Positions 28,454 through 37,389 of a stretch of DNA of 64,000 bases are shown here, in pieces. A program made the position numbers and the translations under genes. Every line of letters begins with the position of its first letter. The first letter of the stretch is position 1. Under the pieces are notes generated by a model. That model was not told where the DNA came from, did no database searches, and saw nothing but the letters and a program-made list of their open reading frames with translations. This stretch comes from Gottfriedia acidiceleris (GTDB taxonomy: Bacteria > Bacillota > Bacilli > Bacillales > Bacillaceae_G), in assembly GCF_023115465.1 (NCBI RefSeq), contig NZ_CP096034.1:1674001-1738000 (forward strand). Reading direction: 5' to 3'.

Positions 28454-28580
28454 AGGTATACTTAGACTATACCTGCTCATAAATTCGTAAATAGTTCATG
28501 ATGAAGTAAACCAGCAAAAAGAAGAGAAAAGTTTCCTCATAGTGGTTCATGAGGAAGTAAAACAGGAAAAAAAGAAAATA
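28454..28580. repeat. hairpin-containing dispersed repeat, two adjacent copies
   Basis: A unit TTCCTCAT-loop-ATGAGGAA followed by GTAAAACAGG occupies 28533-28567. A weaker copy precedes it (TTCATGATGAAGTAAACCAG at about 28495-28514). A third copy with the same 8-bp stem lies at 40354-40388. Copies are intergenic. Confidence 0.6.
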
Positions 28581-28624
28581 GCATACCAATAAAAGATTTA
28601 TAAGAATATAACACAGCAACATGG

Positions 28625-28790
28625 AGATGTTATCATACTCCTAAGACTTCTAAAAGTTAAACAGGAAGGCAAGGACCCCACTGGCTCGCAGAGGAGGCTA
28701 AAGAATCTCTCCTCATTGAAAGCTATCCTGTAGTGGAAATCAACATCACTCTACTCCTTTTACGTAAATTTGGTAATTTAATTGAGAAGG
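28625..28790 (-). repeat. degenerate copy of a common Bacillaceae intergenic repeat
   Basis: Read on the minus strand it contains TTGATTTCCACTACAGG, then GCCTCCTCTGCG, GTGGGGTCCTTGCC and AAGTCTTAGGAG in this order. I recognise this layout from memory as an intergenic element found many times in Bacillaceae genomes; I know no agreed name. Nested complementary pieces occur (ACAGGA with TCCTGT, GAGGAG with CTCCTC), so the RNA could fold. No open frame of note. Confidence 0.5.
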
Positions 28791-28808
28791 TAGTTTTTCA
28801 ACAGCGTT

Positions 28809-28843
28809 AAAAAGTGTACTTCAATTTAAGTACACTTTTTTTA
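28809..28843 (+). terminator. terminator after the repeat region
   Basis: AAAAAGTGTACTT / AAGTACACTTTTT stem with T7. It may end read-through from the Mta-like gene, which has no nearer terminator. Confidence 0.8.
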
Positions 28844-29029
28844 TATTTTTTTGGAAAAAAATAGTAAATGTATTCAATGAAATTTGGTATAATTATCTTT
28901 ATGGTTATTTAGTTTGATGTAATTTTTGTAGAGAAGTATTATAAATTTTTAAATAATGGAATGTTTATGTACAATATAGGTAAGAATTTGATTTAAATAA
29001 TTTAATTTTTAAACTAAGGATGTACTAAA

Positions 29030-29407
29030 ATGGACGAACAATTTATACCGAGGAAAGAGCGACATAAGAAGCGCTTTATTAGAAAGCGTCAAAATATTGA
29101 GCGTGAAAAAATAAAATTTAGTACTTATATATTAAGTGTATTTTATTATTTTTTATTATTTTTAATTTTTAATCTTGTACAATTTTATATATTTCAGCAT
29201 GTTAATCACACCATTAAATCACTTGGGAATTTTGATTTAGCTAGAGCAATCATATCAGGATTAATTTATTTACTATGTATTATTTGTATTGAGGATACTT
29301 ATAGAAGGTATCGAATGCCTTCAACTTTCATCCGAATATTAATACCAATTTTAGTCTTTATTTTAGCAATCGTTACTATGTATACTTTACTAAAAGTATT
29401 TTTCTAA
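29030..29407 (+). CDS. three-helix membrane protein, unknown
   Basis: 125 residues: a very basic N-terminus (PRKERHKKRFIRKRQNIEREK), then three membrane helices (about 33-55, 70-85 and 100-122). No family recognised. An ATG follows AAGGA with acceptable spacing, and a terminator lies just beyond the stop. Base composition is very AT-rich like its flanks. Confidence 0.65.
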   Translation: MDEQFIPRKERHKKRFIRKRQNIEREKIKFSTYILSVFYYFLLFLIFNLVQFYIFQHVNHTIKSLGNFDLARAIISGLIYLLCIICIEDTYRRYRMPSTFIRILIPILVFILAIVTMYTLLKVFF

Positions 29408-29435
29408 AACGATTGGTTAATTGAAAACAGCAAAG

Positions 29436-29471
29436 AAGTATTACCTCATTAAATGATGTAATACTTTTTTT
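29436..29471 (+). terminator. terminator after membrane protein gene
   Basis: AAGTATTAC / GTAATACTT outer stem with inner TCAT/ATGA pairing, then T7. Confidence 0.82.
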
Positions 29472-29559
29472 AGTTAAACTTATTTAGTAATTTTGTTCGG
29501 AAGGGATAAGGTGTTTAAGAAATTTTTGTTTATGAAGATGAGGGATCAAAGTGCTATAT

Positions 29560-30480
29560 TTATAAATCTTTTACACTTATTTCTAATAATCTTTTTTGAA
29601 TCCATACAGCGGCTTGGGTACCATCGCCCATTGCTATTGTGACTTGTTGAGAGTGTGTTACTAAATCGCCGGCTGCCCATACATTTGGAACATTTGTCTC
29701 CTTTGTCCGTTGGTCTACAATAACATGCTTATTATTTAAAAGATTTACTCCTAGTTGGATAGCAAGATTATTTTGTACTTCATTTCCACCAAAACCAATA
29801 AAAGCTCGGTCCCCATAAATTATTTCACCACTTTGTAAACAAATACCTTTAAAAGTGGAATCGTCTTCTTTGAGTACTTCTTTAATGTTTTCTTTTCGAT
29901 AGTGAATTCCAATTTTCTGTAGTTGGTCATTTAATTTGGGATCAAGGTCATGTCCTTCGTGATTAATATATGTAATTTGTTTTGACCAATAAGCTAATGT
30001 TATGGCAAGATTTGCACCAATATTACCAGATCCAAGTATTAAAACACTTTTATTTAAAATTTCATATCCATCACAGTCTGGACAAACATAAATTGTCGAT
30101 CCAAGACAATCGTCTAGATTTTTAATTTGAGGAATTCGATCAATTAGTCCAGTTGCTAGTAAGACTGTTTTGGCAGAATAAGATTTTCCTGCTTTCGTCT
30201 CTACTAAGAATTGATTGTTTACGTTTTGTATACTTATTACTTTATCTTGGGTGAATGATACACCATAAACTTCAGCATGTTTTCTTCCTAGTTGTCTTAG
30301 CTCTTGTCCACTTATACTATTTGGCCAACCTAATATATTACGATATGATTTACATAATGTTGAGCGTCCATAATTTGAGTCAATTACGAGTACATTCCTT
30401 TGGTAACGACCAAGCTGAATTGATGCCTGTAAACCTGCGAAACCTCCCCCTACTATGATACATTCATATAATTCATTCAT
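29560..30480 (-). CDS. thioredoxin reductase-like FAD/NAD(P) oxidoreductase
   Basis: 306-residue class II pyridine nucleotide-disulfide oxidoreductase. FAD site IIVGGGFAGLQA at the N-terminus, redox-active pair CPDC near residues 132-135, NAD(P) site ILILGSGNIGANLA-like (VLILGSGNIGANL), and the C-terminal NVWAAGDL FAD motif. The ATG at 30480 has TTTAGGAGAAAA directly upstream; a longer version starting 18 codons earlier is rejected. CPDC differs from the CATC of true thioredoxin reductase, so the electron acceptor is uncertain. It is divergent from the EamA exporter gene. Confidence 0.87.
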   Translation of the reverse strand: MNELYECIIVGGGFAGLQASIQLGRYQRNVLVIDSNYGRSTLCKSYRNILGWPNSISGQELRQLGRKHAEVYGVSFTQDKVISIQNVNNQFLVETKAGKSYSAKTVLLATGLIDRIPQIKNLDDCLGSTIYVCPDCDGYEILNKSVLILGSGNIGANLAITLAYWSKQITYINHEGHDLDPKLNDQLQKIGIHYRKENIKEVLKEDDSTFKGICLQSGEIIYGDRAFIGFGGNEVQNNLAIQLGVNLLNNKHVIVDQRTKETNVPNVWAAGDLVTHSQQVTIAMGDGTQAAVWIQKRLLEISVKDL

Positions 30481-30674
30481 AGACTTTTCTCCTAAATCAT
30501 TTAATACAAAATCGTATATGTTCAATTTTTCCAATTAAGCAATTTCTAATCACAATTCCTCAATTAATCTAATTGTTGAAAATTAAAAGATTTATGATTG
30601 ATATATTCTGAATACTTAGGTACGATTTTTCTATTAACTTATTAAATTTGTTATTTTTTGTGGAGGGAGTAAAA

Positions 30675-31598
30675 ATGAGTGCAGATAAGTTTGCCTTAAC
30701 AAATTCTAGAACGAAGGGAATTATTCTCGTATTAACTGCGGCAATATTATGGGGCATATCTGGAACTGTTGCACAATTTGTATTTCAAAAAAATCATTTT
30801 AGTCCAGAATGGTTAGTGGTTATTCGATTATTGTTTTCAGGAATCATCCTATTAGTTTTTGCTGGTCTGAAAGAAAAAAGAAATATAATAGAAATTTGGA
30901 AGGATAAGAAGGATGTCTTAAGTTTATTGTTATTTAGTATTCTTGGGATGTTAGCAGTTCAATATACATACTTCGCCGCAATAAAAGCTTCAAATGCTGC
31001 TACAGCGACAATTTTACAATATTTGGCACCTGTCATTATTACAAGCTATTTAGCAATGCGTTTCAAAAAAGTACCTACTAGAAAAGAAGTACTAGCAGTC
31101 ATTTTAGCTCTTGCAGGGACATTTTTATTGGTAACACATGGAACGATTAAAGGATTGTCTATTACTAGATTGGCATTATTTTGGGGGCTAGCTTCAGCTT
31201 TTGCTTTAGCATTTTATTCAATACAGCCTCAAAAACTTTTAAAAAAATTTGGGTCGACAATCGTTGTAGGTTGGGGAATGCTAATCGGTGGAATTTGTTT
31301 TAGCTTCATACATTCACCTTTTAATTTCCAAGGCCATTGGTCGATGAGTGCATCTTTCGCAGTCATTTTTATTGTTCTATTTGGAACGTTAATCGCCTTT
31401 TATTGCTATTTAGAGAGTTTAAAGTATATTAATGCTTCTGAATCTAGCTTACTTGCATGTGTGGAACCATTATCAGCAGCTGTACTATCAGTAATTTGGT
31501 TAAGAGTAAATTTTGAATTGATCGATTGGATAGGTAGCCTATGTATTATAAGTACGGTTGTCATTTTAGCAATTGCTGATCGAAAAGAGTCTAATTGA
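30675..31598 (+). CDS. EamA/DMT-family transporter
   Basis: Drug/metabolite transporter superfamily exporter, 307 residues with ten predicted membrane helices in two EamA repeats (repeat one begins GIILVLTAAILWGISG; repeat two LALFWGLASAFALAFYS). Typical CVEPLSAAVLSVIW near the C-terminus. Such proteins export amino acids, nucleosides or drugs; substrate unknown. ATG 30675 follows GGAGGGAG. The AraC gene follows after 81 bases, possibly in one transcript. Confidence 0.88.
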   Translation: MSADKFALTNSRTKGIILVLTAAILWGISGTVAQFVFQKNHFSPEWLVVIRLLFSGIILLVFAGLKEKRNIIEIWKDKKDVLSLLLFSILGMLAVQYTYFAAIKASNAATATILQYLAPVIITSYLAMRFKKVPTRKEVLAVILALAGTFLLVTHGTIKGLSITRLALFWGLASAFALAFYSIQPQKLLKKFGSTIVVGWGMLIGGICFSFIHSPFNFQGHWSMSASFAVIFIVLFGTLIAFYCYLESLKYINASESSLLACVEPLSAAVLSVIWLRVNFELIDWIGSLCIISTVVILAIADRKESN

Positions 31599-31679
31599 CT
31601 ATTATCTGTCACCTAAGAGCATAAAAAGACAGGACTCAATAATGATAACTTGTTAGGATGTAAATAAGGGAGGAGTCAT

Positions 31680-32543
31680 ATGGCTTGGGTTGAATCTTTA
31701 CAAAAGGCAATTGATTATATTGAAGACAATTTATTAAATGAGTTAACGATTGAAGAAATTTCTAAACAAGCTAATTCATCTGTTTTTCATTTTCAGCGAA
31801 CATTTTCAATTTTAACTGATATAAATTTAGCTGAATATATTAGACGGAGAAGATTGACTCTAGCAGCCAATGAATTAACAACTACTGATCATAAAATTAT
31901 TGATATTGCCTTGAAATATAGGTATGACTCTCCTGAGGCTTTTGCAAAAGCGTTTAGAAGACAGCATGGTGTAACCCCAAGTGAAGCAAGAAAGCTTATT
32001 GGAAATCTAAAATCATATAACCGCCTCGTTATTCAGGTGAGTTTGAAGGGAGCAGAACCAATGCAATTTAATATTGTTGAAAAAAGTGCTTTTCAAGTAG
32101 TTGGAGTGAAAAAAGAGTTTTCTTATTTGAATGACCAACAACAGCAACTGATTCCTAAAATGTGGGAAGAGGTTAATGAAAATGGTACGAGTGATCGTTT
32201 GTACGAAATGAACAACGGTAACATTAAAGGTGTTTTAGGTGTGTGCATGATGAGCGAGGAGCAAAAATCAAAAAATCTACTAGAATATTGGGTTGCAACC
32301 GAATACGAAGGAGATGTACCAGAAGGATTTTATCACCACGAAATTCCTGCATCGAAATGGGCTGTATTTGGTGTTCACGGAGCAATGCCACACGCAATGC
32401 AATCGGCATGGAAGAAGATTTTTTCTGAATGGTTTCCTTCAAGCGGCTATTCACATGCAGGAATCCCAGAATTTGAACTTTATCCAGAAGGAAATCCATT
32501 TAGTGAAGATTATTATACTGAAATTTGGATTCCTGTAAAATAA
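31680..32543 (+). CDS. AraC regulator with GyrI-like effector domain
   Basis: 287 residues: N-terminal AraC double helix-turn-helix (IDYIEDNLLNELTIEEISKQA ... FAKAFRRQHGVTPSEARK, residues 8-107), then a GyrI/Rob-like ligand domain (about 127-287, EYWVATEYEGDVPEGFYHHEIPAS). This layout is used by activators that sense hydrophobic or cationic drugs. ATG has GGGAGGAG upstream. The preceding exporter gene is an obvious candidate target, which is inference. Confidence 0.88.
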   Translation: MAWVESLQKAIDYIEDNLLNELTIEEISKQANSSVFHFQRTFSILTDINLAEYIRRRRLTLAANELTTTDHKIIDIALKYRYDSPEAFAKAFRRQHGVTPSEARKLIGNLKSYNRLVIQVSLKGAEPMQFNIVEKSAFQVVGVKKEFSYLNDQQQQLIPKMWEEVNENGTSDRLYEMNNGNIKGVLGVCMMSEEQKSKNLLEYWVATEYEGDVPEGFYHHEIPASKWAVFGVHGAMPHAMQSAWKKIFSEWFPSSGYSHAGIPEFELYPEGNPFSEDYYTEIWIPVK

Positions 32544-32553
32544 GTCTATAAAG

Positions 32554-32598
32554 AAAAGCGCAATCAAATGTTAATAACCTTTGATATGCGCTTTTTTT
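32554..32598 (+). terminator. terminator after AraC-GyrI gene
   Basis: AAAAGCGCAATCAAA paired with TTTGATATGCGCTTTT, then T run. Confidence 0.85.
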
Positions 32599-32719
32599 AT
32601 TTTCACGAAACTTCCTTTTGATAATTACAATTTACAAAAAAGGGGAAGTTCGGAGTAGGAAAGAATTATAAATTTATTAGAGTTTCACCTATTAACTTAG
32701 AAAAGGTAGGAATAAATTT

Positions 32720-33640
32720 ATGAATTTAGAGAACTTCTCAAGTAGGCATTTTGATTTATTGAAAGTGGATGATGGTATATTTGCTGCGATTGCAAAAGAA
32801 GGTGGTGGAGCAGTTGGTAATGCAGGTTTCGTAGATTTAGGACATCAAACTATTATTTTTGATACTTTCAATACACAACAAGCCGCTTTGGAATTAAAAA
32901 ATATGGCAGAAAGAATATCTAATCGACCTGTGACATGGGTAATAAACAGCCACTGGCATGGAGATCATATTCGGGGAAATCAAGTATATAAAGATTCTAA
33001 GATTATTTCTAGTGAAGAGACTAGATTAAAAATGTTGGAGAACGACCCTGAAAGATTTAAAAAACAAAAAGATGATATTGAGGGATTGAAATCATACATC
33101 TTATCTTTAGAAGAACGATATTTAAATGAAAATGAATTAAGTTTGTATAACCAAATTAATTTTTTGAAAGAGTTCGAGGTGTCATTAAAAACATTAGAAT
33201 TAGTATTGCCGTCGATTACGTATAAAAAGGAAGCTACTTTTTATGGGACTAAAAAGACGGCTAAACTCATTACGTTTGGTGGTGGTCATTCAGTATGCGA
33301 TTCCTTCTTATATATACCTGAAAACAAAACAATTTTTATGGGTGATTTATTATTCGTAAATTCTCATCCTAGCTTTTTTGCAGAGTCAAACCCTTTAAAG
33401 TGGAAAATTATATTAGAGGAAATGGAAAAATTAAATATCGAAAAAGTCATTCCTGGTCATGGTGGAGTTGGAACTAAAAAAGCTATTTTAAATCTGATTA
33501 GTTATTTTGAGGATTTATTTAGAATAATAAATGAAAATGAGTCAGTAGAGGAGTATGAAATTCCAAAAAAATATAGTAATTGGACGTATCCGGAACTATT
33601 TTTAAAGAATTTAAAAATGCTAAAAACTTTATTCAATTAA
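32720..33640 (+). CDS. MBL-fold metallo-hydrolase
   Basis: 306 residues with a metallo-beta-lactamase fold: metal motif NSHWHGDHIRGN near residue 77-88, GGGHSVCDS (third His), FMGDLLF (bridging Asp) and VIPGHGG (final His). A helical insertion (about 115-160) lies between motifs. The closest group in appearance is the beta-lactamase/cyclase-like enzymes, but no signal peptide is present, so it is intracellular and a true beta-lactamase role is unlikely. Substrate unknown. Confidence 0.85.
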   Translation: MNLENFSSRHFDLLKVDDGIFAAIAKEGGGAVGNAGFVDLGHQTIIFDTFNTQQAALELKNMAERISNRPVTWVINSHWHGDHIRGNQVYKDSKIISSEETRLKMLENDPERFKKQKDDIEGLKSYILSLEERYLNENELSLYNQINFLKEFEVSLKTLELVLPSITYKKEATFYGTKKTAKLITFGGGHSVCDSFLYIPENKTIFMGDLLFVNSHPSFFAESNPLKWKIILEEMEKLNIEKVIPGHGGVGTKKAILNLISYFEDLFRIINENESVEEYEIPKKYSNWTYPELFLKNLKMLKTLFN

Positions 33641-33648
33641 AATGAAAA

Positions 33649-33688
33649 AAAATGGTGCTTCTCACTTAAAAGTAGTACCATTTTCTTT
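33649..33688. terminator. bidirectional terminator
   Basis: AAAATGGTGCT / AGTAGTACCATTTT stem with A/T flanks between convergent genes. Confidence 0.75.
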
Positions 33689-33698
33689 ATGTATTGAT

Positions 33699-34640
33699 TT
33701 ATCCTCTTAATGCTTCTAAAACTACTTGTGCTTTGTAGCCTTCAGAGAAATCTATGATTGTAGCTTCTTCACCTTTTAGAGCCTTTACTAAATGATCAAT
33801 TAATGAATCAGCTAAAGTTTGATCGGCTTCAATTTGCCTAATTGGCTCGCCGAATTTTCCTCCTTCTAAATTAGCCCAATTTACTAAAGAAAGAGTTCCT
33901 TTCGAACCGTATACTGTAAATTTAATTTCTTCTTCACCTGCAATTTGGCTTAAGCCATCTATTAATACAGGCGTACCATCTTCTAATTCTAAAAAGGCGA
34001 TCATTCCATTTTCGGAAGCTAGAGGGTCAGAGGGGTATTGCATATGTTTTGTATGGACTTTCATATTACCAAAAATCTTTTGAATTTGTTGAATATAATG
34101 CACACCAACCTCTAATACATAACCTCCTTGTTCTTTCGTAGCAACCCATTCATTTTGTTGCCATAGTCTCGGCCAATTTGGAAAACGCATCTTTAATTCG
34201 ATTCTTCTTAAGTCGCCAACATATCCGGATTTAATCAGGCTAGCAAAAGACTTACTACCAACATTGTAATTTAATGGAAAATTCATAGCATGAAAAATAC
34301 CTTTTTCTTTTGCTTGAGTATAAAGTCCTAGAGCTTCCTCCGTTGAATTTGCCAAAGGCTTTTCACAAAGCACATTAATTCCTTTTGCGATTACATCAGT
34401 TACAACTGAATAGTGGTATTTTGGAGGTACAGTAACATAAACTAGATCAAGTTCAGCATTTTCAAGCATCTCAAGATGATTTGTAAAGGTTAAAACTGAT
34501 TCTAATTGGCTACTTGTTTCTTGAACTCTTTCTTCTAATGTGTCACATATTGCTACTATTTTTGTTTCTTGGTGGTTTGAAAATAAAGGAATTAATCTTT
34601 GGCCAATTGCGCCAAGACCAATAATACCAACTTTTATCAT
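33699..34640 (-). CDS. Gfo/Idh/MocA-family oxidoreductase
   Basis: 313-residue NAD(P)-dependent sugar-type dehydrogenase. Rossmann motif VGIIGLGAIGQRL at the N-terminus, the family motif LCEKPLANS near residue 95, and the catalytic region EVGVHYIQQI (Asp/His in relatives). The C-terminal half is the substrate domain. ATG 34640 is preferred over a TTG six codons upstream because AAAGG lies between them. No sugar operon surrounds it, so substrate is unknown. Confidence 0.85.
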   Translation of the reverse strand: MIKVGIIGLGAIGQRLIPLFSNHQETKIVAICDTLEERVQETSSQLESVLTFTNHLEMLENAELDLVYVTVPPKYHYSVVTDVIAKGINVLCEKPLANSTEEALGLYTQAKEKGIFHAMNFPLNYNVGSKSFASLIKSGYVGDLRRIELKMRFPNWPRLWQQNEWVATKEQGGYVLEVGVHYIQQIQKIFGNMKVHTKHMQYPSDPLASENGMIAFLELEDGTPVLIDGLSQIAGEEEIKFTVYGSKGTLSLVNWANLEGGKFGEPIRQIEADQTLADSLIDHLVKALKGEEATIIDFSEGYKAQVVLEALRG

Positions 34641-34861
34641 GAGAAAAACACCTTTCAAAGTAGATTTATATTGTAATTATAGTAAGAAAAATTAAAAAAT
34701 TAAAGAAATAGGTATCATGTTCATTATTTGCGATATTACAAATATCCTTGAAAGTTACATTTAGTACCAAATCTAAAAGGGGAATTTCGTCACATAAAGA
34801 AGCTATGATTCATAGTAATGAAGGTAATCTTGGAGGAGAAGTCGTATTTATGGTTTGAAAA

Positions 34862-34917
34862 TTAAAAAGGATGTCTCAAAAGTTAGAAATTAAAACTTAA
34901 GGGACATCCTTTTTAAT
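34862..34917. terminator. terminator of the DsbA-family gene (possibly bidirectional)
   Basis: TAAAAAGGATGTC / GACATCCTTTTTA stem with a long AT-rich loop; T runs on both strands. Confidence 0.75.
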
Positions 34918-34926
34918 TAAATATTA

Positions 34927-35538
34927 TTAACAGTTTCCATCAATGTCGCAGCTTAATGAAGACTGCTCAACAAGTTTTTGGTTGTTTAATGCTTGAATAA
35001 ATGCTTCTTTACTTTGAACACCTTGTAAAACTTGATCACCAATTATAAAAGTTGGTACTGCGTTAATAAAATTAGGATTTTGGATTGATGTGTCATACTT
35101 TGTGTTTGAAACAGCTTCTATGAATTGAGAACGGTTTAAGCCAAGTTTTTCAGCGATATTTGCCAGTACGTTTACATCACCAATTTCTTTGCCTTCTGTC
35201 CAAAAGTCTGTTAAAACTGCTTGAGCATATTCAGCACCTTTTCCATTTTCTTGTGCGAATAAAAAGCCTCTATGAGCTTTTTTAGTTGAAGGATGAGGAT
35301 CCATAGTTGGTAAAATCATCTCTACACCAAGTTTTTGTGCGAGTGGTTGAACACCGAATTTCCATCCTTGTTGTATATAAGAACTATTTGGACTTAAAGG
35401 CTCAGCTCCCTCAGGTCTTAATTGGAATGGTTTCCATTCAAGCTCTACGTCGCTAACTTCTTTCATAGCGTCCTCAAGTGGTTTTTTTCCTAAATAGCAA
35501 AACGGACATACATAGTCCGAATAAATTGTAACTTTCAT
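34927..35538 (-). CDS. DsbA-family oxidoreductase (FrnE/YwbO-like)
   Basis: 203-residue cytoplasmic DsbA-fold protein. The active site CPFC is at residues 11-14 in IYSDYVCPFCYLGKKPLE; the cis-Pro loop is AVPTFIIGD. A second pair of cysteines ends the protein (SCDIDGNC), as in FrnE relatives that help in oxidative stress. ATG at 35538 has AGGAGG upstream; the 13 extra residues of the longer reading lie before that site. Stand-alone gene. Confidence 0.88.
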   Translation of the reverse strand: MKVTIYSDYVCPFCYLGKKPLEDAMKEVSDVELEWKPFQLRPEGAEPLSPNSSYIQQGWKFGVQPLAQKLGVEMILPTMDPHPSTKKAHRGFLFAQENGKGAEYAQAVLTDFWTEGKEIGDVNVLANIAEKLGLNRSQFIEAVSNTKYDTSIQNPNFINAVPTFIIGDQVLQGVQSKEAFIQALNNQKLVEQSSLSCDIDGNC

Positions 35539-35644
35539 TATGAAACCTCCTAAATCAATTAAGGAAAGTATAAACAAAATTAGAGCTAAATCTCAATTTA
35601 TTAGCTTCGAATTACGAAATTTTTTAGGGAAAAACTGTTCTAAG

Positions 35645-35680
35645 TAAAAAAGAAATAGAACATGAGCGCTCTATTTCTTT
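35645..35680 (-). terminator. terminator overlapping stop of hypothetical gene
   Basis: AAAGAAATAG / CTATTTCTTT stem enclosing GAGCGCT; T-rich on the minus strand. Confidence 0.6.
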
Positions 35681-36054
35681 AAATCATTGGTTGATTGATC
35701 ACCAGGTGGTGGATTCGTTCCGGTTCTATGAGTGTTTAGATCAACAAATGCGTTTAAAAAATATTTTCTTCTTAAAAGTAAAACAGATAGTAGTAATAGA
35801 CCACAGATTGATGTGAAAATCATACCAGTAAGTAATCCACCTATATACATGAAAGTATCCATTTGTGATGTAAATAGTGACCAAACTAAAATAGAAAGGA
35901 TTCCGTCTGCTAAAACAATGGCAAGCGATACTACTAAATACTGTAAAAATTGTCCAGTTTCTTTTGTTTTCTTTGAAGCATACCTATACCCAATTGGTAC
36001 CGATAAAAAGATGATAAAACAGTAGAAGAGTAATATGAAATCTCGGATTGACAT
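35671..36054 (-). CDS. three-helix membrane protein, unknown
   Basis: 127 residues with three hydrophobic helices (about 5-25, 40-62 and 68-95) and a polar C-terminus ending PPPGDQSTNDLKK. No family recognised. ATG follows TTAGGTG. It lies 72 bases downstream of the Bmp lipoprotein gene on the same strand, so the pair may be co-transcribed. Confidence 0.6.
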   Translation of the reverse strand: MSIRDFILLFYCFIIFLSVPIGYRYASKKTKETGQFLQYLVVSLAIVLADGILSILVWSLFTSQMDTFMYIGGLLTGMIFTSICGLLLLSVLLLRRKYFLNAFVDLNTHRTGTNPPPGDQSTNDLKK

Positions 36055-36126
36055 AGTATCACACCTAACTTTTTTTGTTGGTACTATACTATATGCAGAA
36101 TATTCATATAATTGGACAAGATTTTT

Positions 36127-37242
36127 TTATTTACCAATTTTTACTTTTTTCTTTTTAATTTCAGCTTTTTCAGGCTTTGTAGGAGAGAAGTTATCAAAAT
36201 CTTTTTTTGTTTCTGGTACTTCGATATGTCCTGTTCTTATATTTGCTTTATATAAATCAACTTGTTCTTTAGTGTCTTTATTTAAATTCTTATCTGTTTT
36301 TGCAAGGTCAACGCCATTTTCTTTTATGCCCCATCTCAAAATGCGTCCACCTTGAAAGTTCCCTTTTAATTTCTTTGATATTACCTCATCTACGCCTTTA
36401 TCAATTCGTTTAATAGCAGAGGTTAGGGTGACATTTTCTGGTAATCCTTGTTTATATTGATCTCGGTCAACACCAATTACCCAAACCTTTTTACCATTTT
36501 TCTTTAATTTTTTAGCTTCAGTAAATACACCTAAGCCTGTTTTTCCTGCTACTTGGAAAATTATATCTACACCTTTATCATTGTATAGGGACTTTGCTAA
36601 TTTACTTCCCTCTGCAGGTTTATCGTATGAATTTGCAAATTCGGTCAATACTTTAATTTTTGGATCGACGGACATAACACCTGCTTTAAATCCGTATTCA
36701 AACCTTTTTATAAATGGATCTTTTGTACCACCGATAAATCCAATCTTATGCGTTTTAGTGTTCATTGCTGCTGCAATACCAGCGAGGAATGCAGATTGCT
36801 CTTCACGATAGGTAACGCTTACGACATTTGGTTTTTCAACAATCCCATCAATTATGACAAAGTCAGATTTTTTTTCTTTACTCGCAACTTCAGAGATGGC
36901 TTTTTGAAATGAATAGCCTATTCCAAATGTTAAATCATATTTTTTCTTTGAATATTTCATTAATTCTTTTTTTGCTGCTTTGTCTGTTGGGGCATCAGTT
37001 TTTACATAATTTTTATTTTCCTTCCAACCATGTTTCTTTCCAGTTTTTATTATTCCATCCCAAACTGCTTGGTTAAATCCTTTATCGTGAATTTCAGTTT
37101 TACCCATAACAATTCCAATTTTAAAATCATTTTCTGTTTCTTTCTCCGATGCACTTATATTATTATTTCGATTAGTACAACTAGTTAAAGTAAGGCTAGC
37201 AATTAGTGAGACAGTGGCGATTTGGAAAAAACGTCTTCGCAT
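36127..37242 (-). CDS. Bmp/Med-family lipoprotein (ABC substrate-binding-like)
   Basis: 371-residue lipoprotein: signal MRRRFFQIATVSLIASLTLTSC with lipobox LTSC (Cys at 22), followed by a BMP/PnrA-like periplasmic-binding fold (FKIGIVMGKTEIHDKGFNQAVWDG, FVIIDGIVEKPNVVSVTYREEQSAFLAGIAAAM, KIGFIGGTKDPFIKRFEYGFKAG). Bmp proteins usually bind nucleosides; no transporter genes lie alongside, so it may act alone, as with Med of B. subtilis. The C-terminus is unusually lysine-rich. GGAGG precedes the ATG. Confidence 0.87.
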   Translation of the reverse strand: MRRRFFQIATVSLIASLTLTSCTNRNNNISASEKETENDFKIGIVMGKTEIHDKGFNQAVWDGIIKTGKKHGWKENKNYVKTDAPTDKAAKKELMKYSKKKYDLTFGIGYSFQKAISEVASKEKKSDFVIIDGIVEKPNVVSVTYREEQSAFLAGIAAAMNTKTHKIGFIGGTKDPFIKRFEYGFKAGVMSVDPKIKVLTEFANSYDKPAEGSKLAKSLYNDKGVDIIFQVAGKTGLGVFTEAKKLKKNGKKVWVIGVDRDQYKQGLPENVTLTSAIKRIDKGVDEVISKKLKGNFQGGRILRWGIKENGVDLAKTDKNLNKDTKEQVDLYKANIRTGHIEVPETKKDFDNFSPTKPEKAEIKKKKVKIGK

Positions 37243-37389
37243 TGTTTTCCTCCATATAATATATTTAAAAAACTAAGCTCTATTGTGTAAATTTCCCAAT
37301 CAATTCATAAATCATTCTTTAAAGTGTTGGCAATTTAATATACAAGTGGTACTGTAACAATTAGAAATGATTAAGATGGAGGCATTAAC

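Noticed and set aside
32720-33640. MBL protein as a true beta-lactamase
   Set aside because: No signal peptide and family motifs fit the general metallo-hydrolase group.
34753-34863. 36-codon frame beginning TTG in the gap before the DsbA-family gene
   Set aside because: Hydrophilic and gene-like in places, but no ribosome binding site and no recognisable family; could be a remnant, not supportable.
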